DNA of 52,291 bases from Methanobacterium_C sp963845285 (GTDB taxonomy: Archaea > Methanobacteriota > Methanobacteria > Methanobacteriales > Methanobacteriaceae): NCBI GenBank assembly GCA_963845285.1, contig CAWJRO010000037.1, positions 1 to 52,291 of the forward strand, read 5' to 3'. Position 1 is the first letter of the stretch. Each line of letters begins with the position of its first letter. The notes beneath the pieces were generated by a model that was not told where the DNA came from, searched no databases, and saw nothing but the letters and a program-made list of their open reading frames with translations. The position numbers and the translations under genes were made by a program. Of this stretch, positions 26,456 to 35,339 are shown in pieces.

Positions 26456-26644
26456 TATAGAAACTTTCTATTAACCTTCATTTAGTGTTGATATTATGTT
26501 TGGAAATAGTTTTATGATATTTATTAATGAATGAATTGATTTATTAAGGGTCAATAACTGTCTTAAATGGCGTATTTATTTGTGATAACTAAGTTCTAAC
26601 TTTTAATATTATTAAATTTTAGGGGTTTTTAGAAATCCTCTATA
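26456..26644. mobile_element. MITE family 1, copy 3 (181 bp, inverted, TATA target duplication)
   Basis: The element at 26460-26640 is the reverse complement of the copies at 2136 and 36269. Its ends are slightly degenerate (GAAACTTTCT and AGAAATCCTC). TATA flanks it at 26456-26459 and 26641-26644. Its length is exactly the same as the other two. It lies about 100 bp after the membrane-protein stop and 75 bp from the tRNA-Leu 3' end. Confidence 0.9.
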
Positions 26645-26712
26645 AATTGATATTTTCTGTTAAAAAACTAACAATCCTCTGAAATTCTACAAAATAAATT
26701 GTATTCTTAAAT

Positions 26713-26798
<86 letters not shown>

Positions 26799-26874
26799 CT
26801 ATGTCAGAGTAGTTGAACATCATATATAAAATGTGAGTTTTTTAGAACCTTATTTTATAATAATTTTATAATAA

Positions 26875-26943
26875 TCATTTTTTGATTTTTAGATTTACTT
26901 CATTCAAAATGGAGCCCTTGTTGATAACCTTGAAATAACCCAT
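26875..26943 (-). pseudogene. 5' fragment of the DUF2119-like gene
   Basis: The reverse strand reads MGYFKVINKGSILNEVNLKI and then stops. The first ten residues match the start of the intact gene at 24999 (MGYLKIINKG), and the bases upstream match too. It is the original 5' end of the gene downstream of ahcY, cut off after about 10 codons and now followed by unrelated DNA and the tRNA. Confidence 0.7.
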
Positions 26944-26965
26944 AAAAACACTTTATTTTTTTTAT

Positions 26966-27082
26966 TTAAAGAAGATATCTCATGATTATTTGTTATTTTT
27001 ATAATTTTCATTATTTTTGAAGTTAAATCTCTATTTATCCTTATTTTTTTGCAAATTTTGAACTATGAGACAGCCTCTTGAA
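26966..27082. mobile_element. MITE family 2, copy B (107 bp)
   Basis: The element at 26971-27077 is inverted relative to copy A, ending TTTGAACTATGAGACAGCCTC. Its left end is degenerate (GAAGATATCTCAT). Flanks are TTAAA and TTGAA, a target duplication with one mismatch. The paralogous segment at 25010-25070 lacks the element and so shows the empty site. Confidence 0.8.
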
Positions 27083-27222
27083 TATAACATCCTGATAAAT
27101 TAATTTGTGAATGTTTTATACAATTTATATTGTGATGAGATTTAGAGGAAATGAGATTGGATAATAAAGAAAATAAGTCAAAGAAATAAAATTAAGTAAT
27201 GAAAAGGATTGGAGGAACTTAA

Positions 27223-28476
27223 TTAAGTTCCAACTTCCCAATCATCAAGGTAATCGATCTGTTTTTTTGATAACGAGTCGATTTCAATTCCCATAGCTTT
27301 TAATTTTAGATTTGCAACTTTTATATCTGTTTTATCAGGAGTTTTATGGACTCCAACCTCTAATTCATTTTCAAGAAGGTATTTAGCTGAAAGTGACTGC
27401 ATTGCAAAGCTCATGTCCATTATTTCAGCAGGATGGCCCTGTCCGCGGTCTCCTGCAAGGTTCACAAGCCTTCCATCTGCCATGAGGTATACTTTCCTTC
27501 CATCTGCCATAACAAATTCCTCTATATCAGGTTTTATATTTTCCTGAGTTTTGGCCATTGCCTGAAGGTCTCCCTTGTTTATCTCCACGTTGAAGTGTCC
27601 AGAGTTTGCAAGTATACAACCGTCCTTCATGTACTTGAAATCATCGCCTGAAACAACATCCACATCTCCTGTAGCTGTTAATAACATATCTGCATGTTTA
27701 ACAGCTTCCCGGATTTTCATAACTCTGTAACCATCCATCCGTGCTTCAAGGGCTCTTATTGGATCTACTTCTGTTACTATAACATTTGCACCGAGGCCAT
27801 TTGCTCTCATGGCTATTCCTCGACCACACCAGCCGTATCCACAGACAACAATAGTTTTGCCCGCTATGAGAACGTTTGTTGAACCCATTATGGAGTCAAA
27901 AGTTGACTGGCCTGTACCGTAACGGTTGTCAAAGAGGTACTTCATGTAGGAATCGTTTACAGCCATAACTGGAAATTTAAGGGCTTTATCTTTGTGCATT
28001 GCTTTTAATCTGTGAATTCCAGTTGTGGTCTCTTCACATGCACCTTTTATCTTTGAGAGGAGTTCCTGCCTTTCTCTGTGAATAAGGAATATCATGTCGG
28101 CACCGTCGTCGATTATGATATCAGGTTCATAGTCCAGAACTTTGTTCAAGTTTTCGTAGTATTCTTCATTGGTTTCACCCCTCCAACCATACATATTGAG
28201 TCCCATTTTGGCTCCTGCAGCTGTGGCATCGTCCTGAGTAGAAAGAGGGTTACAGCCTGTCATTACAACTTCTGCCCCCCCTGCTAAAAATGTTAAACCT
28301 AAGTTTATGGTTTTTGGCTCTAAGTGTAAGCATGATCCTATCGTAATTCCTTCGAAGGGTTTTTCTTCTTCAAATTTCCTTTTTATATGTTCAAGGACTG
28401 GCATGTGTCTTTGAACCCATTCTATTTTCTTTTTACCTTGCGATGCAAGTGAAATGTCTTTTACATTGTAACTCAT
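27223..28476 (-). CDS. ahcY: S-adenosylhomocysteine hydrolase (or S-inosylhomocysteine hydrolase)
   Basis: This NAD-dependent enzyme removes the product inhibitor of methyltransferases. The 417-residue protein has GSCLHLEPKT, EVVMTGCNPLSTQDDAT, the NAD site GYGWCGRGIAMRANGLGA with VIVTEVDPIRALEA, and ANSGHFNVEI. The C-terminus carries the family's Lys/Tyr tail (KKQIDYLDDWEVGT). In some methanogens the orthologue acts on S-inosylhomocysteine, which cannot be judged here. AAGGTGAAACA precedes the ATG. The 3' end has been partly duplicated at 25172-25250. Confidence 0.95.
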   Translation of the reverse strand: MSYNVKDISLASQGKKKIEWVQRHMPVLEHIKRKFEEEKPFEGITIGSCLHLEPKTINLGLTFLAGGAEVVMTGCNPLSTQDDATAAGAKMGLNMYGWRGETNEEYYENLNKVLDYEPDIIIDDGADMIFLIHRERQELLSKIKGACEETTTGIHRLKAMHKDKALKFPVMAVNDSYMKYLFDNRYGTGQSTFDSIMGSTNVLIAGKTIVVCGYGWCGRGIAMRANGLGANVIVTEVDPIRALEARMDGYRVMKIREAVKHADMLLTATGDVDVVSGDDFKYMKDGCILANSGHFNVEINKGDLQAMAKTQENIKPDIEEFVMADGRKVYLMADGRLVNLAGDRGQGHPAEIMDMSFAMQSLSAKYLLENELEVGVHKTPDKTDIKVANLKLKAMGIEIDSLSKKQIDYLDDWEVGT

Positions 28477-28650
28477 TGTTTCACCTTTTAAATCAAGTTT
28501 TAATAAAGACTTGAATGACTAAAGATTTTCATGATTAATTTAAGTGTTAATCATGTTTGTATAATACCCTATTTATGCATTTGACGTTTTGACTTAAAAA
28601 TAGTAAGATAAACTAGATAAATTAGAACTTTTACCAAATTTTTACAAAGA

Positions 28651-28765
28651 TTTAAGAGAGTGTCTCATGATTACTTTTGATCTATAATTTTGCTTATTTT
28701 TGAATTTAAAGTTTGATTTGTCATTATTTTTTTGCAAATTTTGAACTGTGAGACAGCCTCTTTAA
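28651..28765. mobile_element. MITE family 2, copy C (105 bp)
   Basis: The element at 28656-28760 starts GAGAGTGTCTCATGATTAC and ends TTTTGAACTGTGAGACAGCCTC in the same orientation as copy B. TTTAA flanks it on both sides (28651-28655 and 28761-28765). It sits upstream of ahcY, so ahcY is bracketed by copies B and C. The rest of 28477-28969 is AT-rich without a gene. Confidence 0.85.
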
Positions 28766-28969
28766 AAGAAAATTATTAAAAACATTATTAAATCTTTTAA
28801 AACGATTCAATTTGAAATTAAAAAATAGATAATATAATAAAATTGAAATAAGAACTTTAAAGATAAGAAAATTTGGAATTAATTAATAATACAAACATAT
28901 GAATTGAAATATTTAATAAAAAAATAGGAAACAGGAGATTAAAGAAATAAAATCTCCTTAATCAACTTT

Positions 28970-31159
28970 TTAACTGTACTGCCTTAAGTCTACTTCTTTT
29001 TTTGGTTTTACTTTTTCCATAGCTTCTCCGAATTGTTTCATTTTCACTTTGTCTGCTTCCATATTATTTCGAAGTGTTAACATAACTGCTTCTCGGCATA
29101 CAGCTTCAATATCTGCTCCAACGTATCCTTCTGTCTTTTTAGCAAGTTTTTCAAGGTCAACATCATCTGCAAGTGGCATATTTTTCGTGTGCACGTTGAA
29201 TATTGCAACTCTGGCTTCTTCATTTGGATCTCCAACTTTAACGTGTCTGTCAAACCTTCCAGGACGCAGTAAGGCCGGATCTATTATGTCCACACGGTTT
29301 GTGGCCGCTACCACTGCAACATCCTGCAGTTCCTCAAGCCCATCGATCTCTGTTAAAAGCTGGTTAACAACACGCTGTGTTACACCGGAATCTGTACTAC
29401 CTGCACCCCTTGTTGATGCTATGGAATCTATTTCATCAAAGAATATCACAGTTGGTGCAGTTTGCCTTGCTTTTTTGAATACTTCTCGTACCCCTTTCTC
29501 TGATTCTCCAACCCATTTTGACAGGAGCTCAGGACCCTTAATGGCTATGAAATTTGCTTCGCTTTCGTTTGCAACAGCTTTTGCAAGTAAAGTTTTACCA
29601 GTTCCTGGAGGTCCATAGACTAAAACACCTTTAGGTGGTTTCACACCGAATTTCTCAAAGTTTTCAGGATATTTAAGTGGCCATTCAACAGCTTCCTTTA
29701 GCTCCTGTTTTGCATCTTCAAGTCCTCCAATATCATCCCATTTGACGTTAGGAACCTGTACAAAAATTTCACGAAGTGCTGAGGGCTGTATCTCTTTGAG
29801 GGCTTCCTTGAAGTCCGATTTTTTGACAATCATTTTTTTAAGGGTTTCTTTGGGTATTTCCTCGTCTCCTTTTATATCAGGGAGTACCCGTCTTAATACT
29901 CTCATTGCAGATTCTTTACACAGTGATTCCAGGTCTGCACCTACAAATCCGTGGGTTATTTCTGCTATTTCATCTAAATCCACTTTCTCATCTAAAGGCA
30001 TTCCCCTGGTGTGTATCTGGAGCACTTCCATTCTTCCATCCCTGTCTGGCACACCTATTTCTATTTCCCTGTCAAATCTTCCAGGTCTTCTGATGGCCTG
30101 GTCAAGGGCGTCAGGTCTGTTTGTTGCACCTATAACTACAACCTGGCCCCTTCCTTTGAGGCCGTCCATTAAAGTTAGAAGCTGTGCAACTGTTCTGCGT
30201 TCAACTTCTCCGGTGACTTCCTCCCTTTTTGGAGCAATGGCATCTATTTCATCTATAAATATGATGGATGGTGCGTTTTCTTCGGCTTCTTCAAAGAGTT
30301 CTCTGAGTCTTTCCTCGGATCCTCCAACGTATTTGCTCATGATCTCGGGGCCGTTTATTGTTATAAAGTGTGCGTCGCTTTCGTTTGCAACGGCCTTTGC
30401 AAGCAATGTTTTACCAGTTCCTGGTGGGCCATGCATTAAAACACCTTTTGGTGGAGCTATTCCCAGTCTTTCGAAGAGTTCAGGCCTTTTAAGTGGGATC
30501 TCTATCATTTCCCTTACTTTTTTAACTTCTTCCTTGAGGCCTCCTATGTCTTCGTAGTTCACATCCACGACGTTTGCAACTCCTTCAAGTTTTGAAACAT
30601 CGACGGGTTTGCTTTGTACCTCAACATCGGTCATTTGTGTGATCTGAACAATTCCTGCAGGTTTTGTCGATACAACTGCGAGTTTGATTTCACCCATTGG
30701 TCTAACTTCGGTCATCATGTCCCTGAAGAAGTCATCGAAAACTCCACCTCTCATGGGTTGTTGTTGTCTTACTCCTGTGACTATTATGTCTCCTTGAGAC
30801 ATTACTCTACCCATGAATGCGGGTTTAGCATTTTGTATGACTATTTCCTGGTCAACAGGTGCTAAAACTACCTTACTTGCTTCTTTGACTTCTGCATGTT
30901 TTACTGTGACCTCTTCACCTATGGATGTTCCTGCATTCTTTCTCATGTAACCATCTATACGGATTATACCAAGGCCAATGTCAGATTGGCTTGATGCAAC
31001 CCTTGCTGCGGTTAATTTTTTTCCTTCCATCTGGATTATGTCTCCATCATGGAGATCGAGCTTCTGCATGCATGCAGGGTCAATTCTTGCAATTGATCTA
31101 CCAACATCGTTTTGTGAAAATGCCTCTGCTACTTTTAATTTCATTTCTTTATTTTCCAT
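28970..31159 (-). CDS. CDC48/VAT-type AAA+ ATPase
   Basis: The 729-residue protein is the archaeal p97 homologue, an unfoldase that feeds proteins to the proteasome. The N-terminal 180 residues form the double-psi barrel and CDC48-N domains (FSQNDVGRSIARIDPACMQK). Two AAA modules follow, each with GPPGTGKTLLAKAVANESDA or its close variant, Walker B (IIFIDEIDAIAPKRE and VIFFDEIDSIASTRG) and the arginine-finger region RRPGRFDREI or LRPGRFDRHV. The C-terminus ends VDLRQYS, an HbYX-like position with no classical motif. GGGGGG is just upstream of the ATG. Length is normal for the family. Confidence 0.97.
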   Translation of the reverse strand: MENKEMKLKVAEAFSQNDVGRSIARIDPACMQKLDLHDGDIIQMEGKKLTAARVASSQSDIGLGIIRIDGYMRKNAGTSIGEEVTVKHAEVKEASKVVLAPVDQEIVIQNAKPAFMGRVMSQGDIIVTGVRQQQPMRGGVFDDFFRDMMTEVRPMGEIKLAVVSTKPAGIVQITQMTDVEVQSKPVDVSKLEGVANVVDVNYEDIGGLKEEVKKVREMIEIPLKRPELFERLGIAPPKGVLMHGPPGTGKTLLAKAVANESDAHFITINGPEIMSKYVGGSEERLRELFEEAEENAPSIIFIDEIDAIAPKREEVTGEVERRTVAQLLTLMDGLKGRGQVVVIGATNRPDALDQAIRRPGRFDREIEIGVPDRDGRMEVLQIHTRGMPLDEKVDLDEIAEITHGFVGADLESLCKESAMRVLRRVLPDIKGDEEIPKETLKKMIVKKSDFKEALKEIQPSALREIFVQVPNVKWDDIGGLEDAKQELKEAVEWPLKYPENFEKFGVKPPKGVLVYGPPGTGKTLLAKAVANESEANFIAIKGPELLSKWVGESEKGVREVFKKARQTAPTVIFFDEIDSIASTRGAGSTDSGVTQRVVNQLLTEIDGLEELQDVAVVAATNRVDIIDPALLRPGRFDRHVKVGDPNEEARVAIFNVHTKNMPLADDVDLEKLAKKTEGYVGADIEAVCREAVMLTLRNNMEADKVKMKQFGEAMEKVKPKKEVDLRQYS

Positions 31160-31541
31160 AAAAAACCCCCCAATAAAACTTTTAATATCTTGAATATAAC
31201 TTTTTAATGGTTTTAAAATGATTTTTAATTTAAATAATCTTTTAGTTAACTGATGTTACTATAACATAGTAACTTTTAATATATAAAATTTGCGTAAATT
31301 TTGGTGTTTTTATTAATAAATTATGTAAAAAATCGTACAAATAGTTTTAGTAAAGAACATGTTCTGTAGTTTATATGTTCTAATTATTTTAACAAAACAT
31401 GAAAAATAAAGAAAAGAATAAATTTAAAAGAAAATTTAAAAGAAATAAATCCTAAAAATCATGAAAACAAATGATATTACTCATCAAAATGGATAAAATC
31501 TTAGGTAATGTTAAGTATGAGTTAAATATGAAACTTAAATA
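31160..31541. other. Promoter region of the CDC48 gene and AT-rich spacer
   Basis: It holds the leftward promoter of the CDC48 gene; the reverse complement near 31215-31235 is T/A-rich and could be the TATA region. I see no gene or RNA in it. Confidence 0.35.
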
Positions 31542-31640
31542 GGTTCTTTAGGTTCTTTAGGTTCTTTAGGTTCTTTAGGTTCTTTAGGTTCTTTAGGTTC
31601 TTTAGATTCTTTAGATTCTTTAGATTATTTAGATTATTTA
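31542..31640. repeat. Eleven tandem copies of a 9-bp unit
   Basis: Seven copies of GGTTCTTTA (31542-31604), two of GATTCTTTA (31605-31622) and two of GATTATTTA (31623-31640) follow without a break. Variation is graded from left to right, as expected from slippage. On the reverse strand one frame would repeat Lys-Glu-Pro, but it has no start and is closed on both sides, so it is not coding. It lies between the convergently placed regions of CDC48 and tyrA. Confidence 0.95.
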
Positions 31641-31756
31641 ATATTTTTTATCTTCTAAAATAGTTTAATATTCAAATAAATATATTAAAACCGTTTGATT
31701 ATTGTGTCTGGTTTTAATTCTTTATATTTAGTTTATTCTTTAGAATTTAATTTAAT

Positions 31757-33061
31757 TCATCGTATTAATCCACCAAATCCTTTTAAAAGATTTTCAACTT
31801 CATGTCGAGTAACAGGGTCAATTACAGAGTACCTTATTGTAATGCTTTTTTTTCCAGAGGTTATCTGATTTCCACTGTAAATATCAAGTACAGATGATTT
31901 TACAACGCCTTTTAAATTGTTTATTGTGTTTGATATGATTTCAGGGTCGCAGTTTTCAGGGAATACCACTGAAACATCGTAAATTTTCTTTGGAAAACTC
32001 TCAATTTTCCATTTTAAAAGTTCCACAGCACTTAAAACTTCTACATTAGATAACTTTAATTCTATCTTTTTTCTATCTTGATCTAAAATTGCAAAATCTG
32101 GTGTCAAATCTTTTAAAATTCCTATATGGATCTTTCCAGAATAAATATGTCTTAAACCAACTTCTTCACCAACAGAATCTTTAAGAAGTTGAACTTCTTC
32201 TGTAAGTGCTGATATTGCTTTATCTGACCTTCCTAAAGCAGCTTCAAGATCATCAAGGTGCTTTGCAGCAGAACTCATTGCACCCACAAATTCCTTCTCA
32301 TTACCCTCTGATATCATCTCTTTCAATTCTTTGAAGGTTTGCAGGAATGCTTCATGGGTTTCTTTGATATATCCGTTGTGAGTTTGTATGGAGTAGCAGA
32401 GGTAAGGATTTTGTGCAACTATCCTTGCTATCATATCCAACATAAGGCTGTAAACGGGACTTGCAAAATTTCTGGACTCTTTAATATCAATTTGGAGCCT
32501 TTCTATTGTTGATGCAATGCAAATGTATGCAAAGTGGGTGAGTCCTTGAACTATACTCATCATTCTGTCGTGAGTTTGAGGATTTGTCACTATAACTCGC
32601 GCATTTTCAGATTCAAGGAAATTTAAAACTTTATGGTGCCATTCACCCTTTTTAATAGGTGTTAAAACCACAACCTGTCCATCGAGGGATCTAATTCTGG
32701 GACCGAACATGGGGTGTGATGGCAAGATTTCAACCCCTTTTGGGGCGCATTCATTCATAACATTTGTAGGTTCCTCTTTCACAGAGGTAACATCCATAAG
32801 GAGGGATCCTTCCTTTAAATAAGGTGCAATTTCGCGTATTGTTTTTGCTGTTGCGTCTATTGGAACAGATACAATAATTAGATCCGCTTGAGAAGCTGCT
32901 TTTATGTTGTCAGAAGTATATTTAACTCCTAACTTCTTTGAGACATTTTCGCCATCAATTCTGTTTCTTCCGGTTATGGTAACATTGAATCCTTTATTTT
33001 TCAGAAAACTGGCTATCCAATTACCCAAACCTTTAGTACCGCCGATTATACTGATTTTCAC
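31757..33061 (-). CDS. tyrA: Prephenate dehydrogenase with a PheRS beta-like C-terminal module
   Basis: The N-terminal part (residues 1-160) is an NAD(P)-binding prephenate dehydrogenase domain: ISIIGGTKGLGNWIASFLKN, then LPSHPMFGPR with the active-site His. Residues 165-300 form the helical dimer domain (HDRMMSIVQGLTHF). Residues about 305-434 do not look like an ACT domain. Instead they read like the end of bacterial-type PheRS beta: SGKIHIGILKDLTPDF, then IESFPKKIYDVSVVFPEN, LDIYSGNQITSGKKSITIRY and DPVTRHEVENLL, the FDX-ACB pattern. It makes 4-hydroxyphenylpyruvate for tyrosine. The start is GTG with GAGGAGA upstream. Confidence 0.88.
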   Translation of the reverse strand: MKISIIGGTKGLGNWIASFLKNKGFNVTITGRNRIDGENVSKKLGVKYTSDNIKAASQADLIIVSVPIDATAKTIREIAPYLKEGSLLMDVTSVKEEPTNVMNECAPKGVEILPSHPMFGPRIRSLDGQVVVLTPIKKGEWHHKVLNFLESENARVIVTNPQTHDRMMSIVQGLTHFAYICIASTIERLQIDIKESRNFASPVYSLMLDMIARIVAQNPYLCYSIQTHNGYIKETHEAFLQTFKELKEMISEGNEKEFVGAMSSAAKHLDDLEAALGRSDKAISALTEEVQLLKDSVGEEVGLRHIYSGKIHIGILKDLTPDFAILDQDRKKIELKLSNVEVLSAVELLKWKIESFPKKIYDVSVVFPENCDPEIISNTINNLKGVVKSSVLDIYSGNQITSGKKSITIRYSVIDPVTRHEVENLLKGFGGLIR

Positions 33062-33180
33062 AGAAAAAATCTCCTCTTTTAGTTCTCTTTATTCTATGAT
33101 GATAAATTTTCTATACTTTGTTATAATTGACGATGTATAAAAAAATAAGGATTAATCAACTGTAAAATTGCTGTAAAATC

Positions 33181-33284
33181 TTAGCGAAGTTTAAATGTTT
33201 TAGCGAAGTTTAAAGAATTTTAACAGTTTTAGAAGAGTTCAACGAATTTTAATTGTTTTAGCGAAGTTTAAAGAATCTTTAATC
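33181..33284. repeat. Direct repeats of about 29 bp upstream of tyrA
   Basis: Three units begin at 33197, 33226 and 33255, each starting GTTTTAG. Units 1 and 3 share TTAGCGAAGTTTAAAGAAT, unit 2 is divergent, and an extra partial copy TTAGCGAAGTTTAAA is at 33181-33195. Units abut directly with no spacers. They lie between tyrA's start and the end of the 33349 gene, so they may be in the tyrA promoter region. Confidence 0.8.
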
Positions 33285-33348
33285 GTTTACTGATTTTTTT
33301 AGGGTTTAAGACACTTACTAAAAAAATTTTAATTGAAAAAAATTTTAA

Positions 33349-33669
33349 TTAGATTTCAATGGGTTCTATCTCTTTAGTACTGTTGACACCTGCAATTTTT
33401 TCCAGAACATTCAGCAGATCCTTGACTTTATTGTTTTGCATTACATCAATGAATCCTTCTAGTTCTGAACTTTTCCTTAAGAAGATGCCTCTTCTTTTTA
33501 TAGGGTTGCCCTGAGTATCTATTGGATTGATTTCAATCATCACAGTTTCCTGTTTACCTGAAGACGGAGTTTTTATCAAAAACACACCTCTTACATTTGT
33601 TGGAACTCTTTGCCACGGTTTTATATTTTCCAGTGTCTCTTTTACTTTGTTTTCTAAATTACCATCCAT
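33349..33669 (-). CDS. Conserved-looking hypothetical protein (106 aa)
   Basis: The soluble protein starts MDGNLENKVKETLENIKPWQ. The middle is a beta-rich block (RVPTNVRGVFLIKTPSSGKQ, then ETVMIEINPID) with a basic turn NPIKRRGIFLRKSSE. The end is a helix and an acidic tail. GGAGGTATTAAA is a strong ribosome binding site before the ATG. I do not recognise the family and see no catalytic motif. The gene lies upstream of tyrA on the same strand, separated from it by the 29-bp repeats. Confidence 0.7.
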   Translation of the reverse strand: MDGNLENKVKETLENIKPWQRVPTNVRGVFLIKTPSSGKQETVMIEINPIDTQGNPIKRRGIFLRKSSELEGFIDVMQNNKVKDLLNVLEKIAGVNSTKEIEPIEI

Positions 33670-34206
33670 TTTAATACCTCCACATTTCTTTAGTAATAAC
33701 TTTTATATAAAAGTTATCATTAATCTTTGATTGTCACAATTACGAATACGATTATTTGAATACGATTAATTGATGTTTATAAAAACCTAAAAACTTAAAA
33801 ATAGAATTTAAATTGAAAACGAAATTCATATACTCCTTATTTTCATTATTTACTCTAATAACTGTTAATTTACCATTAAAATCTAAATAATCATTAAATA
33901 ATTGGAGAACATAATGTAAAATAGAAAGCTAATTATAAAAAAATTGAATTATAAAAGGCAAATAAATATTAAGTAATCTGAAGGGCTAAAATTTAAATTG
34001 AATTTTAGTACAAGTAAAAGGATTAAAAACTTTAAACTGAGTTTTAGTAAACATAAGAAGAAAATCTAATTGAAATCATGTTTTATACTTATTCCAATAA
34101 ATGATAGGTAATACTTGGATGTAAATGGAAAAAGCAAGTAATGAAAAAATTTATTATAACATTAATCTAATTATTATCGGATTAAAAAGGATTTAATGGT
34201 TTTAAA
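33670..34206. other. 537-bp divergent spacer
   Basis: It holds the leftward promoter of the 33349 gene and the rightward promoter of pelA. It is very AT-rich. I see no gene, RNA or clear inverted repeat in it. Confidence 0.4.
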
Positions 34207-35268
34207 ATGCGAATTGTTTATCAGGATACTAAAAGAGGAATCATTGATCTTGTCCCAGAAACATTGGACGATCTCTGGAATTTATCCCACATCATAGAAC
34301 CTGGAGATCTGGTTTCATCAAAAACAACCCGTAGGATACAGGACTCAACAGGGGAACGTTTAAGGAGCGACAGGGGAATTAAAAAAACATTCTTTTTGGG
34401 AATAAGGGTTGAAGAGATGAATTATCACAAATACACTGGAAAATTAAGGGCAACAGGGATTATAGAACAGGGCCCTGAGGATCTGGTGCCCTTTGGCTCT
34501 CACCACACCCTTGATTTAAAGCTCAATTATTCAATAAAGATCACAAAGGAAAGATGGTCCAGATGGAACATTAAAAGACTTAAAGAAGCTATAGTTGCAT
34601 CTAAAAAACCATCAGCAGTTATAGTTGCCATTGAAGATGATGTGGCAGATCTTGGAATCATAAGGCAGTACGGGATTGAATATTACGGCCCGATAACAGG
34701 CAGTGTATCTGGAAAAAGGGTGATTCAAAAGAACAGAAAAAAAGCCATAACTGATTTTTTCACTGATGTTGCAAACACACTGGGAAATCTTAAAGACATC
34801 CAGAGTATTGTGATAGCAGGACCGGGATTTTCGAGGGGTGATTTCTACGAATTTTTAAGCGATAAATATCCTGAACAGGCCAAAATAGCGCTTGTTGAAA
34901 GTACAGGTGCAGGTGGAAGGGCAGGAATAGGTGAAGTCCTTAAAAAAGGCCTAATTGAGAAGATGGCTACAGAGGGCAGGATAGCTCATGAAATGAGACT
35001 TGTTGATAATGTTTTGGGGGAAATTGGTAAATCTTCAAACAAGGTTACTTATGGAAAATCTCATGTGAAAGAGGCAGCAAATGCCGGTGCAGTCCAGGAA
35101 CTTCTGGTTATAGATGATATGGTTCGTGAAAGAGGTGTAGAAAAGGTTATGAACGTTGTTGAAAATATGGGGGGTAAAGTCCTGATAATAAGCAGTGAAC
35201 ATGACGGAGGAAAACAGCTTGCTGCCCTTGGTGGTATTGCAGCACTTTTAAGGTACAGTATGGGATGA
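34207..35268 (+). CDS. pelA: Pelota homologue (mRNA surveillance/ribosome rescue factor)
   Basis: The protein works with aEF1A/ABCE1 to rescue stalled ribosomes. The N-terminal Sm-like domain begins MRIVYQDTKRGIIDLVPETL with DDLWNLSHIIEPGDLV and the family block YHKYTGKLRATGIIEQGPED. The central domain has AVIVAIEDDVADLGIIRQYG, and the C-terminal eL30-like domain includes VQELLVIDDMVRERGVEKVM and LGGIAALLRY. Like other Pelota proteins it lacks the GGQ motif of release factors. Length 353 is typical. It stands alone with AATGGTTTTAAA before the ATG. Confidence 0.95.
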   Translation: MRIVYQDTKRGIIDLVPETLDDLWNLSHIIEPGDLVSSKTTRRIQDSTGERLRSDRGIKKTFFLGIRVEEMNYHKYTGKLRATGIIEQGPEDLVPFGSHHTLDLKLNYSIKITKERWSRWNIKRLKEAIVASKKPSAVIVAIEDDVADLGIIRQYGIEYYGPITGSVSGKRVIQKNRKKAITDFFTDVANTLGNLKDIQSIVIAGPGFSRGDFYEFLSDKYPEQAKIALVESTGAGGRAGIGEVLKKGLIEKMATEGRIAHEMRLVDNVLGEIGKSSNKVTYGKSHVKEAANAGAVQELLVIDDMVRERGVEKVMNVVENMGGKVLIISSEHDGGKQLAALGGIAALLRYSMG

Positions 35269-35339
35269 TCAAATAAAAACGGTTATTAATATCATTTATC
35301 TTATAATTTATAATCTTAATATTTAAAACGGTGTTTGTA

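Noticed and set aside
29742..30557. A 271-aa open frame on the plus strand inside the CDC48 gene
   Set aside because: It is antisense to conserved AAA+ motifs, so it is a shadow frame with serine/leucine-rich composition and no ribosome binding site.
31542..31640. A Lys-Glu-Pro repeat protein on the minus strand
   Set aside because: The frame has no start codon and stops lie close on both sides; it is a 9-bp tandem repeat.
33181..33284. CRISPR-like repeats
   Set aside because: The units abut with no spacers, the middle unit is divergent and no cas gene is present.
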